Assembly: GCF_901411515.1 (NCBI RefSeq) | Contig: NZ_CABDUX010000002.1 | Coordinates: 62,001-126,000 of the forward strand | From: Raoultibacter phocaeensis | Lineage (GTDB): Bacteria; Actinomycetota; Coriobacteriia; Coriobacteriales; Eggerthellaceae | DNA: 64,000 nucleotides | Reading direction: 5' to 3' | Shown: in pieces, positions 7,665 through 17,174 of the stretch | Numbering within the stretch: position 1 is the stretch's first letter | Layout: every line of letters starts with the position of its first letter | Notes under the pieces: model-generated | What the model was told of the DNA's origin: nothing | Databases searched by the model: none | What the model saw: the letters and a program-made list of their open reading frames with translations, nothing else | Translations under genes and position numbers: made by a program

Positions 7665-7922
7665 CTTTGGCACTGGATTTCGGGCACTGTAGTTTCCGCG
7701 GCACGCCCCAGCTGCGAGAAAATCGGCTCATGGTATACTCGCGGGCAGATGCGTGATGCGAGCAGGCGCGGGTGTGCGGTAGGCGGGTGCGACCACGGGT
7801 TGTCCGCCTACGGGGGCTCGGCTGCGAAAAGCGCGGGTGTGCGGCGCGGATGGGTTTGAACGGGTACTTGGCGAGGGCGTGTGTGAGCGAGTGTTTCCGC
7901 GAAGGCGAGAGCGAGGAGGCGT

Positions 7923-9743
7923 ATGGATCACGGGTTTCTGCCAGTAACCAGGCAGGAGATGCTCGATCGGGGGTGGGATGCGGTCGATTTCGTGTACGTG
8001 TCGGGCGATGCGTACGTGGACCATCCGTCGTTCGGCAGTGCCATCATCACGCGGCTCCTAGAAGCCAACGGCTACAAGGTCGGGTTCATCGCGCAGCCCG
8101 ACTGGACCGACGAACGGAGTATCGCCGTGTTCGGTGAGCCGCGGCTCGGCTTCCTCGTTTCGGCGGGCAATATGGACTCCATGGTAAACCACTACACGGT
8201 GGCCAAGAAACGCCGCAAAAGCGATGCATATACGCCGGGCGGCGCGGCGGGCAGGCGCCCGAACCATGCGGCGGTGGTGTACGGCAACCTCATCCGCCGC
8301 ACGTACAAGAAGACGCCCATCATCCTCGGTGGCATCGAAGCGAGCCTTCGCAGGCTTTCGCATTACGACTACTGGTCTGACAAGCTCAAACGTTCCATCC
8401 TGCTCGATTCGGGTGCCGATCTTGTCTCGTACGGCATGGGGGAGCACTCGATCATCGAGATCGCCGACGCGCTCGCAAGCGGCCTTTCCATCGAAGACGT
8501 CACCTACATCGACGGCACGGTGTATCGCGCTTCGACGCTCGAGCACGTCTACGATGCGGAAGTGCTCCCATCGTTTCCCGAGATGCAAACCGATAAACTC
8601 GCTTATGCGAGAAGCTTTGCCATCCAGTACCGAAACAGCGATCCGTTTATGGGCAAGCGGCTCGTCGAGCCGTATTCCGATCACGAGTTCGTGGTGCAGA
8701 ATCCGCCTGCACGTCCGCTCACTCAAGAAGAACTCGACGCGGTGTATCGCTTGCCGTATGCTCGCGCGTATCATCCGATGTACGAGAAGGACGGCGGCGT
8801 CCCCGCAATCGCCGAGGTTAAGTTCAGCCTGACGAGCAACCGCGGCTGTTTCGGCGAATGCTCGTTTTGCGCGCTTACCTTCCATCAGGGCCGTATCGTG
8901 CAGGTGCGCAGCTGCGAATCGCTTCTCGAAGAAGCGAAGCGTATCGTGGGTGACTCCGATTTCAAAGGCTACATCCACGATGTGGGCGGACCTACGGCGA
9001 ACTTCCGTGCTCCCGCATGCGCAAAGCAGCTCAAAGCGGGTGCCTGCCCGAACAAGCGCTGTTTGTCTCCCGAGCCGTGCAAAGAGCTCAATGCCGACCA
9101 TACCGATTACCTTGATGTACTGCGAAAGCTGCGGAAGCTGCCCGGTGTGAAGAAGGTGTTCGTGCGCTCGGGCATCCGCTTCGACTACGTGCTGGCCGAT
9201 ACGCAGCACGGCGACGAATTCATCCGCGAGCTTGCCGAACACCACGTGAGCGGTCAGCTGCGCGTGGCCCCCGAACACGTGTCAAACGCGGTACTCTCGG
9301 TGATGGGCAAGCCGCAAAATGGCGTATACGAGCGGTTCGTACACAAGTTCGATGCCGTCAACGAGAAGCTCGGCAAGAAGCAGTTCGCGGTCCCGTACCT
9401 CATGTCGTCGCATCCGGGCTCGACGCTTGTCGAAGCGATCGAGCTCGCCGAGTATTGCCGCGACTTGGGCTACATGCCCGAGCAGGTGCAGGATTTCTAC
9501 CCGACGCCCTCCACGATGGCCACCTGCATGTACTACACGGGCGTCGACCCGCGTACTATGGAGCCGATCTACGTGCCGAAGAGCCCGCACGAGAAGGCAC
9601 TCCAACGTGCGCTTATCCAATACCGCAATCCGAAGAACTACGAGCTCGTCCTTGAGGCTTTGCGCAAAGCGGGCCGCATGGATTTGGTCGGTTACGAACC
9701 CGAATGCCTTATTCGGCCGAGAAAGAAGAAAAAGGGTCTATAA
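7923..9743 (+). CDS. YgiQ-family radical SAM protein
   Basis: A 606-aa member of UPF0313/YgiQ. The N-terminal 300 residues hold the family sequence GFLPVTRQEMLDRGW and a B12-binding-like region; the radical SAM cluster motif CFGECSFCAL is near residue 312; then follow HDVGGPTANFR and a Cys-rich GACPNKRCLSPEPC near 380; the lysine-rich tail RPRKKKKGL ends it. Family members reduce a 4Fe-4S cluster to cleave SAM, but the substrate is not established. Length is typical (about 600-700). The start ATG follows GGCGAGAGCGAGGAGGCGT. It appears monocistronic. Confidence 0.92.
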   Translation: MDHGFLPVTRQEMLDRGWDAVDFVYVSGDAYVDHPSFGSAIITRLLEANGYKVGFIAQPDWTDERSIAVFGEPRLGFLVSAGNMDSMVNHYTVAKKRRKSDAYTPGGAAGRRPNHAAVVYGNLIRRTYKKTPIILGGIEASLRRLSHYDYWSDKLKRSILLDSGADLVSYGMGEHSIIEIADALASGLSIEDVTYIDGTVYRASTLEHVYDAEVLPSFPEMQTDKLAYARSFAIQYRNSDPFMGKRLVEPYSDHEFVVQNPPARPLTQEELDAVYRLPYARAYHPMYEKDGGVPAIAEVKFSLTSNRGCFGECSFCALTFHQGRIVQVRSCESLLEEAKRIVGDSDFKGYIHDVGGPTANFRAPACAKQLKAGACPNKRCLSPEPCKELNADHTDYLDVLRKLRKLPGVKKVFVRSGIRFDYVLADTQHGDEFIRELAEHHVSGQLRVAPEHVSNAVLSVMGKPQNGVYERFVHKFDAVNEKLGKKQFAVPYLMSSHPGSTLVEAIELAEYCRDLGYMPEQVQDFYPTPSTMATCMYYTGVDPRTMEPIYVPKSPHEKALQRALIQYRNPKNYELVLEALRKAGRMDLVGYEPECLIRPRKKKKGL

Positions 9744-9871
9744 TGGCCCGCAGTACGGCGTGTCCGTACCGCGTCTCCTGCGTTGCATGGTTGCACTGAA
9801 GGAGACGTGACGAAACCTGGTTCGAAATCGCTGCTTCGGCACCGTTGTCGCTGCGGCGAAAGGGGGACGCT

Positions 9872-11320
9872 ATGGTAGTGCTCTTCGTTGTTGTGGCAAT
9901 CGTCGTCGTGCTCGCGATCGTGCTGGTGGTGAATGCGGCGCGGCTCAAACCGACGCCGGTTGCCAATCCGCTGCCACAGAGCAAGGCAGCGGGAGATGAT
10001 GCGGCGGTCGTACGGTTCCGGGAGATGCTGCGCATCCCGACCGTGTGGGGCGCCGAGAATCCCGCCGCTGATCACGAGCCGTTCGATCGGTTCGTTTCAC
10101 GCATGCGCGAGCTGTATCCTCGCATGTTCGAGAACCTCGAGCTCACCTTGGTGGAAACGTACGGCATCATGCTCAGGTGGAAGGGAGCGAACCCCAACCT
10201 TGGCCCGGTCGTTCTCATGGCGCATCACGATGTCGTGTCGGCTAATCCCGAGGAATGGACGCACGATCCGTTTGCGGCCGATATCGAGGACGGCAAGATC
10301 TGGGCGCGCGGTGCAGTTGATACCAAGTGCATCCTCGCGGCGCTTTTCGAAGCGACCGAAACTCTGCTCGCGGAAGGCTACGTACCCCCGCGCGACATCT
10401 ACCTCTGTTCATCGAACTGCGAAGAGGACAACGGTAACACGGCTCCCGCCATGGTCGAGCTCTTCAAGGAGCGCGGCATAGAGCCCTATCTGGTTCTCGA
10501 CGAGGGCGGTGCGGTCATCGACAATCCGCCGCTCGGCGTGACGCGACCCTTCGCAGCTATCGGCGTGACGGAGAAGGGGCTGTTCAGCGCATTTCTCACC
10601 GTTGACTCGCAAGGCGGGCACGCCTCGACGCCCTCGCCCGAAGATGCAACGGCGAAGCTCGTATCGGGCCTTGATGCGCTTCAAAAGAACCCTGCCCCCG
10701 CAAAGCTCTCCACGCCGATCGAAGCCATGCTCAAGGAGCTCGCTTCCTACGGTGGGTTCGGGCTTCGGCTTGTGTTCGGCAACCTCTGGTTGTTCCGCCC
10801 GCTCGTCCTCAAAATCATGAAGGGCAACCATGAGACGGCGGCCATGGTGCGCACCACCTACGCCATCACCGAGCTCGAGGGATCTCCTGCGGCGAACATC
10901 ATCCCGAAACAGGCGAAGGGCACGGTGAACGTGCGCATCGATCCGTCTGAGACGATCGATGTCGCTTTCGAGCGCATCAAGGAGCGTTTCGACGATCAAA
11001 CGGCGTACGAGCTGCGCTTCGCTATCGATCCTTCGCCCATCTCGCCGTTCGACGATGCGGCGTTCAATTACCTACGTGCGGTTACGCACAGCATCTATCC
11101 CGATGCGGGTATCGCCCCCTACGTGCAATCATCTTCGAGCGACGCACGCCATTGGCATCGCATCTGCCCGCGCACCTATCGATTCGCCGGCTTCTTGTTC
11201 AAGGGCGATCAGCGCGCCCGCATTCACGGACAGGACGAGAACCTCGATGTGGATGCGTACAAGAAGGGCATCGGGTTCTACCTCGAACTGATCCGCAACC
11301 TCGACCGATTGGGAAAGTGA
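9872..11320 (+). CDS. M20-family metallopeptidase with N-terminal membrane anchor
   Basis: A 482-aa zinc carboxypeptidase-like hydrolase. An N-terminal helix (VVLFVVVAIVVVLAIVLVV) anchors it. Motifs: AHHDVV near residue 118 (first His ligand), GAVDTK near 148 (bridging Asp), SNCEEDNGN near 187 (catalytic and metal Glu residues), LDEGGA near 210 and SSSDARHW near 428. The order fits the CPS1/M20 group acting on peptides or N-acyl amino acids. I start at ATG 9872 after AAAGGGGGACGCT rather than the TTG at 9845. A carrier gene follows 6 nt after the stop, so uptake or release of the peptide product is plausible. Confidence 0.86.
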   Translation: MVVLFVVVAIVVVLAIVLVVNAARLKPTPVANPLPQSKAAGDDAAVVRFREMLRIPTVWGAENPAADHEPFDRFVSRMRELYPRMFENLELTLVETYGIMLRWKGANPNLGPVVLMAHHDVVSANPEEWTHDPFAADIEDGKIWARGAVDTKCILAALFEATETLLAEGYVPPRDIYLCSSNCEEDNGNTAPAMVELFKERGIEPYLVLDEGGAVIDNPPLGVTRPFAAIGVTEKGLFSAFLTVDSQGGHASTPSPEDATAKLVSGLDALQKNPAPAKLSTPIEAMLKELASYGGFGLRLVFGNLWLFRPLVLKIMKGNHETAAMVRTTYAITELEGSPAANIIPKQAKGTVNVRIDPSETIDVAFERIKERFDDQTAYELRFAIDPSPISPFDDAAFNYLRAVTHSIYPDAGIAPYVQSSSSDARHWHRICPRTYRFAGFLFKGDQRARIHGQDENLDVDAYKKGIGFYLELIRNLDRLGK

Positions 11321-11326
11321 GGCATC

Positions 11327-12859
11327 ATGGGCGACAGCGCAACGCGGAAAGGGGACAAACGGGACATGGCAGCCACGCAAGGCAGCAAACAGGATCCGGC
11401 AGACGCGCAAGGTGCGGCGACCACGCAAGGTGCGGCAGACGTGCGGGGCGCAACGGCCCTGCAGGATCCGGCAACCCCGCAAGGTGCGGCAGCCACGCAA
11501 GGCGGCAAACAGGGCAAGTTCTTCTACGGATGGTGGATCGTAATCGGCGGTCTTCTGATCATGGCTACCTGCTACACGATCTTCGTGAACTGCATTCCGC
11601 TGTTCCAGTCGCACATGGTGGCCGATCTCGGTATTTCGGTGGGGCAGTTCAATACTGGCGTGTCCATCTGCACGGTTGTTGCGGTGTTCGCATCGCTCGT
11701 CATAGGCAAGCTCACCGACAAGTGCTCGGCGCGCGTGCTCGCGGCGGTTACGATCCTCACGAGTTCGATCGTGCTCGTCCTGTTCTCGTTCATCACGGCG
11801 CTCTGGCAGCTCTACGTGCTCTGCGTCATCGCGGGCATGGTGGTGGTTGCGGGCACGCGCCTGCTCGTATCGGTGGTCATCGCGAACTGGTTCACGCTCA
11901 AGCGCGGGCTTGCCGTGTCGATCGCGCTTGCCGGTTCGGGCTTGGGCGGTGTGGTACTCTCGCCGGTGACGAGCGCCATGATCGACGGCTACGGATGGCG
12001 CCCCGCGTTTCTTTTGCTTGCCGTCACGTGCCTCGTGGTTGCGCTGCCGCTTTCGGTGGCGACGTTTCGCAGCCGTCCCAGCGACAAGGGGCTCGAGCCT
12101 TACGGGGCCGGTCAGGTTGAACAGACGAAGTCCGACCGCTCGCCCGATGTGCCCGTCACCGTATCGATCGGGTGGAAGCATCTGCGCAAGAGCGCCGGGT
12201 TCTGGCTGCTCATCATCGGTTTCGTTATGATGGGCGTCACGAACGGCGCCATCATCACCAACTCCATCTCCAACATGACATCGGTTACGCTCGACGGCGT
12301 CGAGGTGGTCACGGGCGGGCATTCGACGCTCTGGGCGGGCTCGGTGTGGTCGTTCTACTTGGCTGTGGTCATCTTCGCGAAAGTGGCGCTCGGCGCGATC
12401 TACGACCGCTGGGGCATGAAGACGGGTACTGTTCTCGGTACCATCACCTCGGTGCTCGCGGGCGTCGCGCTCTGTTTTCCGGCGACCGATTGGGGCCCGA
12501 TTCTCGCGTGTTTGTTCTTCGGGTTTGCTACCTGTATGGGAACGGTGGCACCGCCGATCATGGTAGTGAAGGAGTACGGCAAGAAGGATCTCGGCACCGT
12601 AACGGGTATCGTGACCGCGTTCGAGATGTTCGGTGCGGCGGTGGGTTCGGTCGTCTCGGGCATCATGTTCGATGCGTACCTGTCGTTTATCCCCGTGTGG
12701 ATCATGGTCATCATCGCGTCGGTGGTGATGGGTGTGACGCTGATTGCGTCGATTCCCGCAGCCCGCAGGCTCGTCGAGCGCCGCAAGGCAGAAGGTGCGC
12801 CCGAGCTCGATGCGGAAGGGTTCGAGATCGACGCGTCGGGCGCGCGCATAGGGGCGTAA
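11327..12859 (+). CDS. MFS transporter (OFA-like) with repetitive Q/A/G N-terminus
   Basis: A 510-aa carrier. Residues 1-62 are soluble and built of degenerate repeats of the type TQGAAD/PQGAAA, encoded by repeated units around ACGCAAGGTGCGGC. From FFYGWWIVIGG (about 65) it is a 12-helix MFS core; the RPSDKGLEPYGAG loop in the middle fits the oxalate/formate antiporter-like group. It follows the M20 peptidase gene by 6 nt and is probably co-transcribed. The substrate is unknown. The N-terminal repeat is unusual for this family. Confidence 0.85.
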   Translation: MGDSATRKGDKRDMAATQGSKQDPADAQGAATTQGAADVRGATALQDPATPQGAAATQGGKQGKFFYGWWIVIGGLLIMATCYTIFVNCIPLFQSHMVADLGISVGQFNTGVSICTVVAVFASLVIGKLTDKCSARVLAAVTILTSSIVLVLFSFITALWQLYVLCVIAGMVVVAGTRLLVSVVIANWFTLKRGLAVSIALAGSGLGGVVLSPVTSAMIDGYGWRPAFLLLAVTCLVVALPLSVATFRSRPSDKGLEPYGAGQVEQTKSDRSPDVPVTVSIGWKHLRKSAGFWLLIIGFVMMGVTNGAIITNSISNMTSVTLDGVEVVTGGHSTLWAGSVWSFYLAVVIFAKVALGAIYDRWGMKTGTVLGTITSVLAGVALCFPATDWGPILACLFFGFATCMGTVAPPIMVVKEYGKKDLGTVTGIVTAFEMFGAAVGSVVSGIMFDAYLSFIPVWIMVIIASVVMGVTLIASIPAARRLVERRKAEGAPELDAEGFEIDASGARIGA

Positions 12860-12916
12860 AGGCGGGGTCGCCGAGAAATCGCTCCCTGCGCCACCGAAGC
12901 ACAAAGCCGAACACCG

Positions 12917-12957
12917 TGCGAGCCTCCCTGGAAGCAGGCGGGGCTCGCGTTCGTTTG
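12917..12957 (+). terminator. weak hairpin after the MFS gene
   Basis: GCGAGCC at about 12917 pairs with GGCTCGC near 12943-12949, followed by GTTCGTTT. The tail is poor in T, so it is only a possible terminator between the peptidase-carrier pair and the carotenoid operon. Confidence 0.3.
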
Positions 12958-13102
12958 AGGCAAGGTGCATGCTGGTAAGCGGTAACGCCTTCTTTACACG
13001 GATGGAACAACTTGCCCTAAAAAGGCTGATCAAGGAGCTATGAATGTAAACCCGAACATACAATGACTCTATCGGTAAGCACAAGCGTTACTAAGGAGCC
13101 GT

Positions 13103-14599
13103 ATGAAACGGGTAATCGTGATCGGCGCGGGAGTTGCGGGTTTGGCCGCTGCGATCCGGCTGCAGCATGCTGGATACGAGGTCGAGCTCTACGAGAAAGA
13201 GCCTCGCGTCGGCGGAAAGATGAACCAGATAACGGGCGACGGTTTCACGTTCGACGTGGGACCGACCATCGTGATGATGCCCTCGCAGTACCGCGAGGTG
13301 TTCGAACTTGTCGGACGCGACCCAGACGACTACATCCCTATGGAAAAAATCGATCCGATGCTCGAGATCAGCTTCTCGCCCGATGAGCGCCTGGCGCTTT
13401 CGAACGACCTCTCGGAACTTACAGCAACCGTCGAAGCGGTGAGCGAGGGGGATGCGCAAGGGTATTTCGAATACCTCGCAACGCTGTACAAGCGCTATCT
13501 TATCGCGAAGAACAACTTCCTCCAGCGTTCGTTTAGGGGGCCGGCCGATTTTTACAATCCAAAAAGCCTGATGGCGGGTTTGCGGCTCCATACGCTTGGC
13601 GACGCGTACTCGTCGGTGTCGAAGTACGTGCATGACGATCGGCTCCGCAAAGCTCTTGCTTTTCAAACCCTCTACATCGGGATATCGCCTTACGAAGGGC
13701 CTTCGCTCTACATGATCATCCCCATGATCGAGCTTCTGTACGGCGTCTGGTTCATCAAGGGCGGCATGTACGCGATGGCGGATGCTTTGGGCAGGCTCTT
13801 CACCGAGCTGGGCGGAACGCTGCACCTGGCCGAGCCGGTCGAGCGCATTGCCATCAAAGACGGGCAGGCCATCGGGGTCGTGGTAGGCGGAGACATGCGC
13901 GAGTCCGACTACGTGGTGTGCAACGCCGATTTCCCGTACGCTGCCAAAAACCTCGTGCAGGACAGCCGGGCGCGCGGAAAGTATACGCCCGAGAAGGTCG
14001 ATGCGATGGATTACTCGTGCTCGTGTTTCATCCTGTACCTCGGGCTCGACAAGCGCTATCCGCAGAGCGCCGTGCATTCGATCAGGTTCGCCTCGGATTT
14101 CAAGAAGAACATCGCGGATTTGTTCGACGAGGGGCGCTTTCCCGAAGATCCGTCGTTTTACCTGTATGCGCCTTCCGTGCTTGATCCGTCGCTTGCACCC
14201 GAGGGCTGCCAGACGCTGTACGTGCTCGTTCCCGTTCCGCCGATTTCCGAGAAATCGCCTTCGTGGTCGCCCGATGCGACGGCGCGCTACCGTGCGCGCG
14301 TGCTCGATCTGATCGAGCGGGAAACCGTGTACGACGATATCCGCGAGCACATAACCTTCGAGAAAGTATACACGCCGGTTGATTTTTCCGAGCGGTTCAA
14401 CGCATACAACGGCGCGACGTTCGGGTTGCGACCGACGCTCTTGCAGAGCAACTACTGGCGGCCGCACAACAAGGCGACCGACTGCGAGAACCTGTATTTC
14501 TGTGGAAGCAGCACCCATCCGGGTGCCGGAGTGCCCATCGTGCTCATGAGCGCGAAATTGGCTGCTGAGGAGTTGATGCATGATGACCGTGCAAACTGA
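13103..14599 (+). CDS. crtI: phytoene desaturase family protein
   Basis: A 498-aa FAD enzyme that introduces double bonds into phytoene or a related C30/C40 polyene. It has the dinucleotide fold VIGAGVAGLAAAIRLQ at residues 5-20, the family motif GGKMNQITGDGFTFDVGPT (about 36-54), and the C-terminal CrtI signature with FCGSSTHPGAGVP near 472-484. Length matches CrtI/CrtN (about 490-510). AAGGAGCCGT precedes the ATG. It overlaps the phytoene synthase gene by 20 nt, so the two form one operon. Whether the product is C30 or C40 cannot be told from this. Confidence 0.92.
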   Translation: MKRVIVIGAGVAGLAAAIRLQHAGYEVELYEKEPRVGGKMNQITGDGFTFDVGPTIVMMPSQYREVFELVGRDPDDYIPMEKIDPMLEISFSPDERLALSNDLSELTATVEAVSEGDAQGYFEYLATLYKRYLIAKNNFLQRSFRGPADFYNPKSLMAGLRLHTLGDAYSSVSKYVHDDRLRKALAFQTLYIGISPYEGPSLYMIIPMIELLYGVWFIKGGMYAMADALGRLFTELGGTLHLAEPVERIAIKDGQAIGVVVGGDMRESDYVVCNADFPYAAKNLVQDSRARGKYTPEKVDAMDYSCSCFILYLGLDKRYPQSAVHSIRFASDFKKNIADLFDEGRFPEDPSFYLYAPSVLDPSLAPEGCQTLYVLVPVPPISEKSPSWSPDATARYRARVLDLIERETVYDDIREHITFEKVYTPVDFSERFNAYNGATFGLRPTLLQSNYWRPHNKATDCENLYFCGSSTHPGAGVPIVLMSAKLAAEELMHDDRAN

Positions 14600-15485
14600 A
14601 CGTTTCAAGGAACGTGCCGAAGATTTCGCGTGGTGCGAAGGGGTTATCAAGCGCAATTCGAAAAGCTTCTACCGCGCGTTCTCCCTGCTGCCCGCCTGCA
14701 AGCGCGCAAGCGTGTACGCTCTGTACGCGTTCTGCCGCGCCGCCGACGATTCGGTCGATCGCGATAAAAGTGCCGAAGCGCTCGATCGCCTCGAAGGAGA
14801 TCTTGTCGACTTTTTTGCGGGCAGCGTTTCCGACCAGCCGCTGTGGCGGGCGCTGGAAGTTGTATTCGAAAACTTCGCCATCGACGAGCAGCCGTTCTTC
14901 GACATGATCGAGGGACAGCGACGAGACCTTTCGTTCCAGCAGCCGAAAACGCTTGCCGACCTCGAGGAGTACAGCTATTACGTAGCCGGTTCGGTCGGCC
15001 TGATGCTGCTACCGATTCTCCACGCTCGCGCGGAGGTGCCCGAAGAGCTGAAACGAAGCGGTATCGACCTCGGCGTAGCCATGCAGATCACGAACATTCT
15101 GAGGGATGTAGGCGAGGATCTGGACAACGGGCGGGTGTATCTGCCGCTCGAATCGATGCGCGAGGCGCGTTATTCGCGCAGAGATCTCAAGCGGCGTATC
15201 GTCGACGAGTCGTTTGTGAGCCTATGGGAGTCGCTCGCCGAGCGCGCCGAGGTGCTGTATCTTCCCATGCAGCTCGACGCAATGCAGCTTGACGAGGACA
15301 GCCGGTTCGCAACGATTTCCTCGCTGTTTCTGTACCGTGGCATACTCGATCAGGTGCGCGACGGGGGATACCAATGCCTCACGTCGCGCAGTGTCGTGCC
15401 GAAAGAGCAGGCGCGAAGGCTTGTTGCCGAAGCCGAAGCGCTTTTGAGTGCCGATCGCACCCTCGCGTTTGCGGATGCGAGGTGA
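14580..15485 (+). CDS. crtB: phytoene/squalene synthase family protein
   Basis: A 301-aa prenyl synthase that joins two prenyl diphosphates head to head. The first Asp-rich motif is AADDSVDRD near residue 57 and the second is DVGEDLDNGRVYLP near 176, both as in CrtB/CrtM. The N-terminal SKSFYRAFSLLP matches the family. Start ATG 14580 lies inside the crtI end, behind GAGGAG; the stop overlaps the next gene as GTGA. Substrate chain length (C15 or C20) is unresolved; the kinase-like gene downstream favours C20 salvage as one option. Confidence 0.92.
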   Translation: MMTVQTERFKERAEDFAWCEGVIKRNSKSFYRAFSLLPACKRASVYALYAFCRAADDSVDRDKSAEALDRLEGDLVDFFAGSVSDQPLWRALEVVFENFAIDEQPFFDMIEGQRRDLSFQQPKTLADLEEYSYYVAGSVGLMLLPILHARAEVPEELKRSGIDLGVAMQITNILRDVGEDLDNGRVYLPLESMREARYSRRDLKRRIVDESFVSLWESLAERAEVLYLPMQLDAMQLDEDSRFATISSLFLYRGILDQVRDGGYQCLTSRSVVPKEQARRLVAEAEALLSADRTLAFADAR

Positions 15486-17068
15486 TCGGGGTGGGAAACC
15501 TCGCGGGAATCGTCGTGTCGATCGTCTACATCGGGCTCGTGCTCGGTGCATCAGAGCTTTTGTCGCGCAGGGGCATGTCGTCGGAGGGAACGCGCAAGGT
15601 CGTCCACATCGCGCTCGGTGGTTGGTGGATCATCGCGATGCTGTTCTTCGATTCGCCTTGGTGGGCTGCGGCGCTTCCCGTCGCGTTCATTTTCGTGAAC
15701 GGCTATGCGTACCGCCGCGCAAAACTCACGTTCATGGCGCGCGAAGAGGACGATACGCCGGGCACAGTGTACTATGCCGTGTCGCTTACGGTGCTCGCGC
15801 TGTTCTCGTTCGGCATCGGCGCGCCCTACGCAGGTGCGCTCGGCGTGTTTGCGATGGCGTTCGGCGACGGTTTCGCCGCCGTCGTTGGCAAACGGTTCAG
15901 TGCGCGGAAGCTGCCGTTTGTGCAAGGCAAGTCGGTTGCTGGAAGCGCGACCATGTTCGCGGTGAGTTTTGCGGCGTGCGCGGCGGTGCTGCTTGCCGCA
16001 GGCGTGCCGTTTGCGCTTCCGATTGCGCTTTTTCTGGCCGTTACGGCGACGGTCATCGAGGCCTTCTCGACCGAGGGGCTCGACAACCTATGGGTTCCGC
16101 TTGGAGTATCGGCCCTGTACGTGGCGTTGTTCCTTCCCGCTACACCGTTTACGCCCGCGCTTTTCGGCATGCTTTTGAGCGGTATCATCGTCATGGCGTC
16201 GCTTCGGTTGCGGCTTTTGACCGTGGGCGGCGGCCTGGGTGCGCTTGTGGTGGGAACGCTCGCATTCGGCATCGGCGGGTGGCCGCTCTGGCTTCTGCTC
16301 ATGTGGTTCTTCGGCAGCTCGAACATCGCCTCTAAGATCATGGCGAAGCGCACGGGGGCGGTGACGAAAAAGGCGCACGAAACGCGTACGCTCAAGCAGG
16401 TGCTCGCGAACAGCGTGCCGTTTCTCGTGTGCGCCCTCGCGTACGTGGCAACAAACGATGCGCGCTTCCTCATCGTATCGGCAGCGGCGCTTGCGGCGAG
16501 CACCGCCGATACCTGGGCATCGGAGATCGGTGTGTTCAGCAAGAATCCCCCGATCAACATCCTCACCGGTAAAAGGATGCAGCGCGGTCTTTCGGGAGGC
16601 GTAAGTCCCCTCGGTCTTGTTGCGACGGCGATCGGATCGACGACGTCCGCCTTCCTTGCGATGCTCTTGTTCCATACGTTCGGCTATGCGGTGCCCACGG
16701 GCCCCGACGCCTTCTTCTTTATCATCGCGTGCGGTATCTTGGGGTCGCTTGTCGATAGCGTCCTTGGATCGCTGCTGCAGGCGAAATACCTGAGGTCTGC
16801 GGGTGCGGGCGGCGAATCCGACGGAGGTGCGGGCAGGCAGGCGGGCGGCGGGCAATCCCTCGGCAGCGCGTTCGGCGGACCTGCAAGCGGTTCGGGGTCG
16901 ATTGGCGGCGGGTATGCGGGAAGTGCGCCCGTTCTGGTCGAGAAGCTGCCCCGGGGAGACCGTGCGGGATATGCGCTCGTATCGGGGTTCGCGTGGGTTA
17001 CCAACGACGCGGTCAACCTCATGAGCGGCGCGATTGTTGTCGCGCTCGGGCTGCTGCTCGTGATCTAA
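15482..17068 (+). CDS. fused phytol kinase-like (VTE5) and DUF92 (VTE6-like) membrane protein
   Basis: A 528-aa integral membrane protein with two homologous parts. Residues about 1-215 fit the CTP-dependent polyprenol/phytol kinase family (EGTRKVVHIALGG near 36, DGFAAVVGKRF near 130, KSVAGSATM near 149, FSTEGLDNLWVPL near 197). Residues about 220-430 plus the last 40 fit DUF92 (ADTWASEIGVFSKNP near 338, RGLSGGVSPLG near 370), the phytyl-phosphate kinase family VTE6 of plants and cyanobacteria. A Gly/Ser-rich insert of about 55 aa splits DUF92 near its end. In series the two activities would turn a prenyl alcohol into a prenyl diphosphate, a substrate for the phytoene synthase encoded just before. 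GTG start 15482 overlaps the crtB stop; GTG 15491 is an alternative. Confidence 0.75.
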   Translation: MIGVGNLAGIVVSIVYIGLVLGASELLSRRGMSSEGTRKVVHIALGGWWIIAMLFFDSPWWAAALPVAFIFVNGYAYRRAKLTFMAREEDDTPGTVYYAVSLTVLALFSFGIGAPYAGALGVFAMAFGDGFAAVVGKRFSARKLPFVQGKSVAGSATMFAVSFAACAAVLLAAGVPFALPIALFLAVTATVIEAFSTEGLDNLWVPLGVSALYVALFLPATPFTPALFGMLLSGIIVMASLRLRLLTVGGGLGALVVGTLAFGIGGWPLWLLLMWFFGSSNIASKIMAKRTGAVTKKAHETRTLKQVLANSVPFLVCALAYVATNDARFLIVSAAALAASTADTWASEIGVFSKNPPINILTGKRMQRGLSGGVSPLGLVATAIGSTTSAFLAMLLFHTFGYAVPTGPDAFFFIIACGILGSLVDSVLGSLLQAKYLRSAGAGGESDGGAGRQAGGGQSLGSAFGGPASGSGSIGGGYAGSAPVLVEKLPRGDRAGYALVSGFAWVTNDAVNLMSGAIVVALGLLLVI

Positions 17069-17174
17069 CCTGCAAGTGGCTTCCTGCCTCGTGCGGTATG
17101 GGTCTCGTGCTTAGTGCTGAGGGCGAGACCTTGATTCGCCGGGCAGAGTGTGCGGAAATGAGGGGCTTCCGCAG

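Noticed and set aside
9735-9745. TATAAT at the end of the ygiQ gene as promoter of the M20 peptidase
   Set aside because: No -35 partner at suitable spacing and it lies more than 120 nt from the start; too weak to annotate.
11129-13084. 651-codon minus-strand frame over the MFS gene
   Set aside because: Shadow frame rich in Arg and His, opposite a clear 12-helix transporter.
13091-14656. 521-codon minus-strand frame over crtI
   Set aside because: Antisense shadow of the CrtI gene with all its conserved motifs on the other strand.
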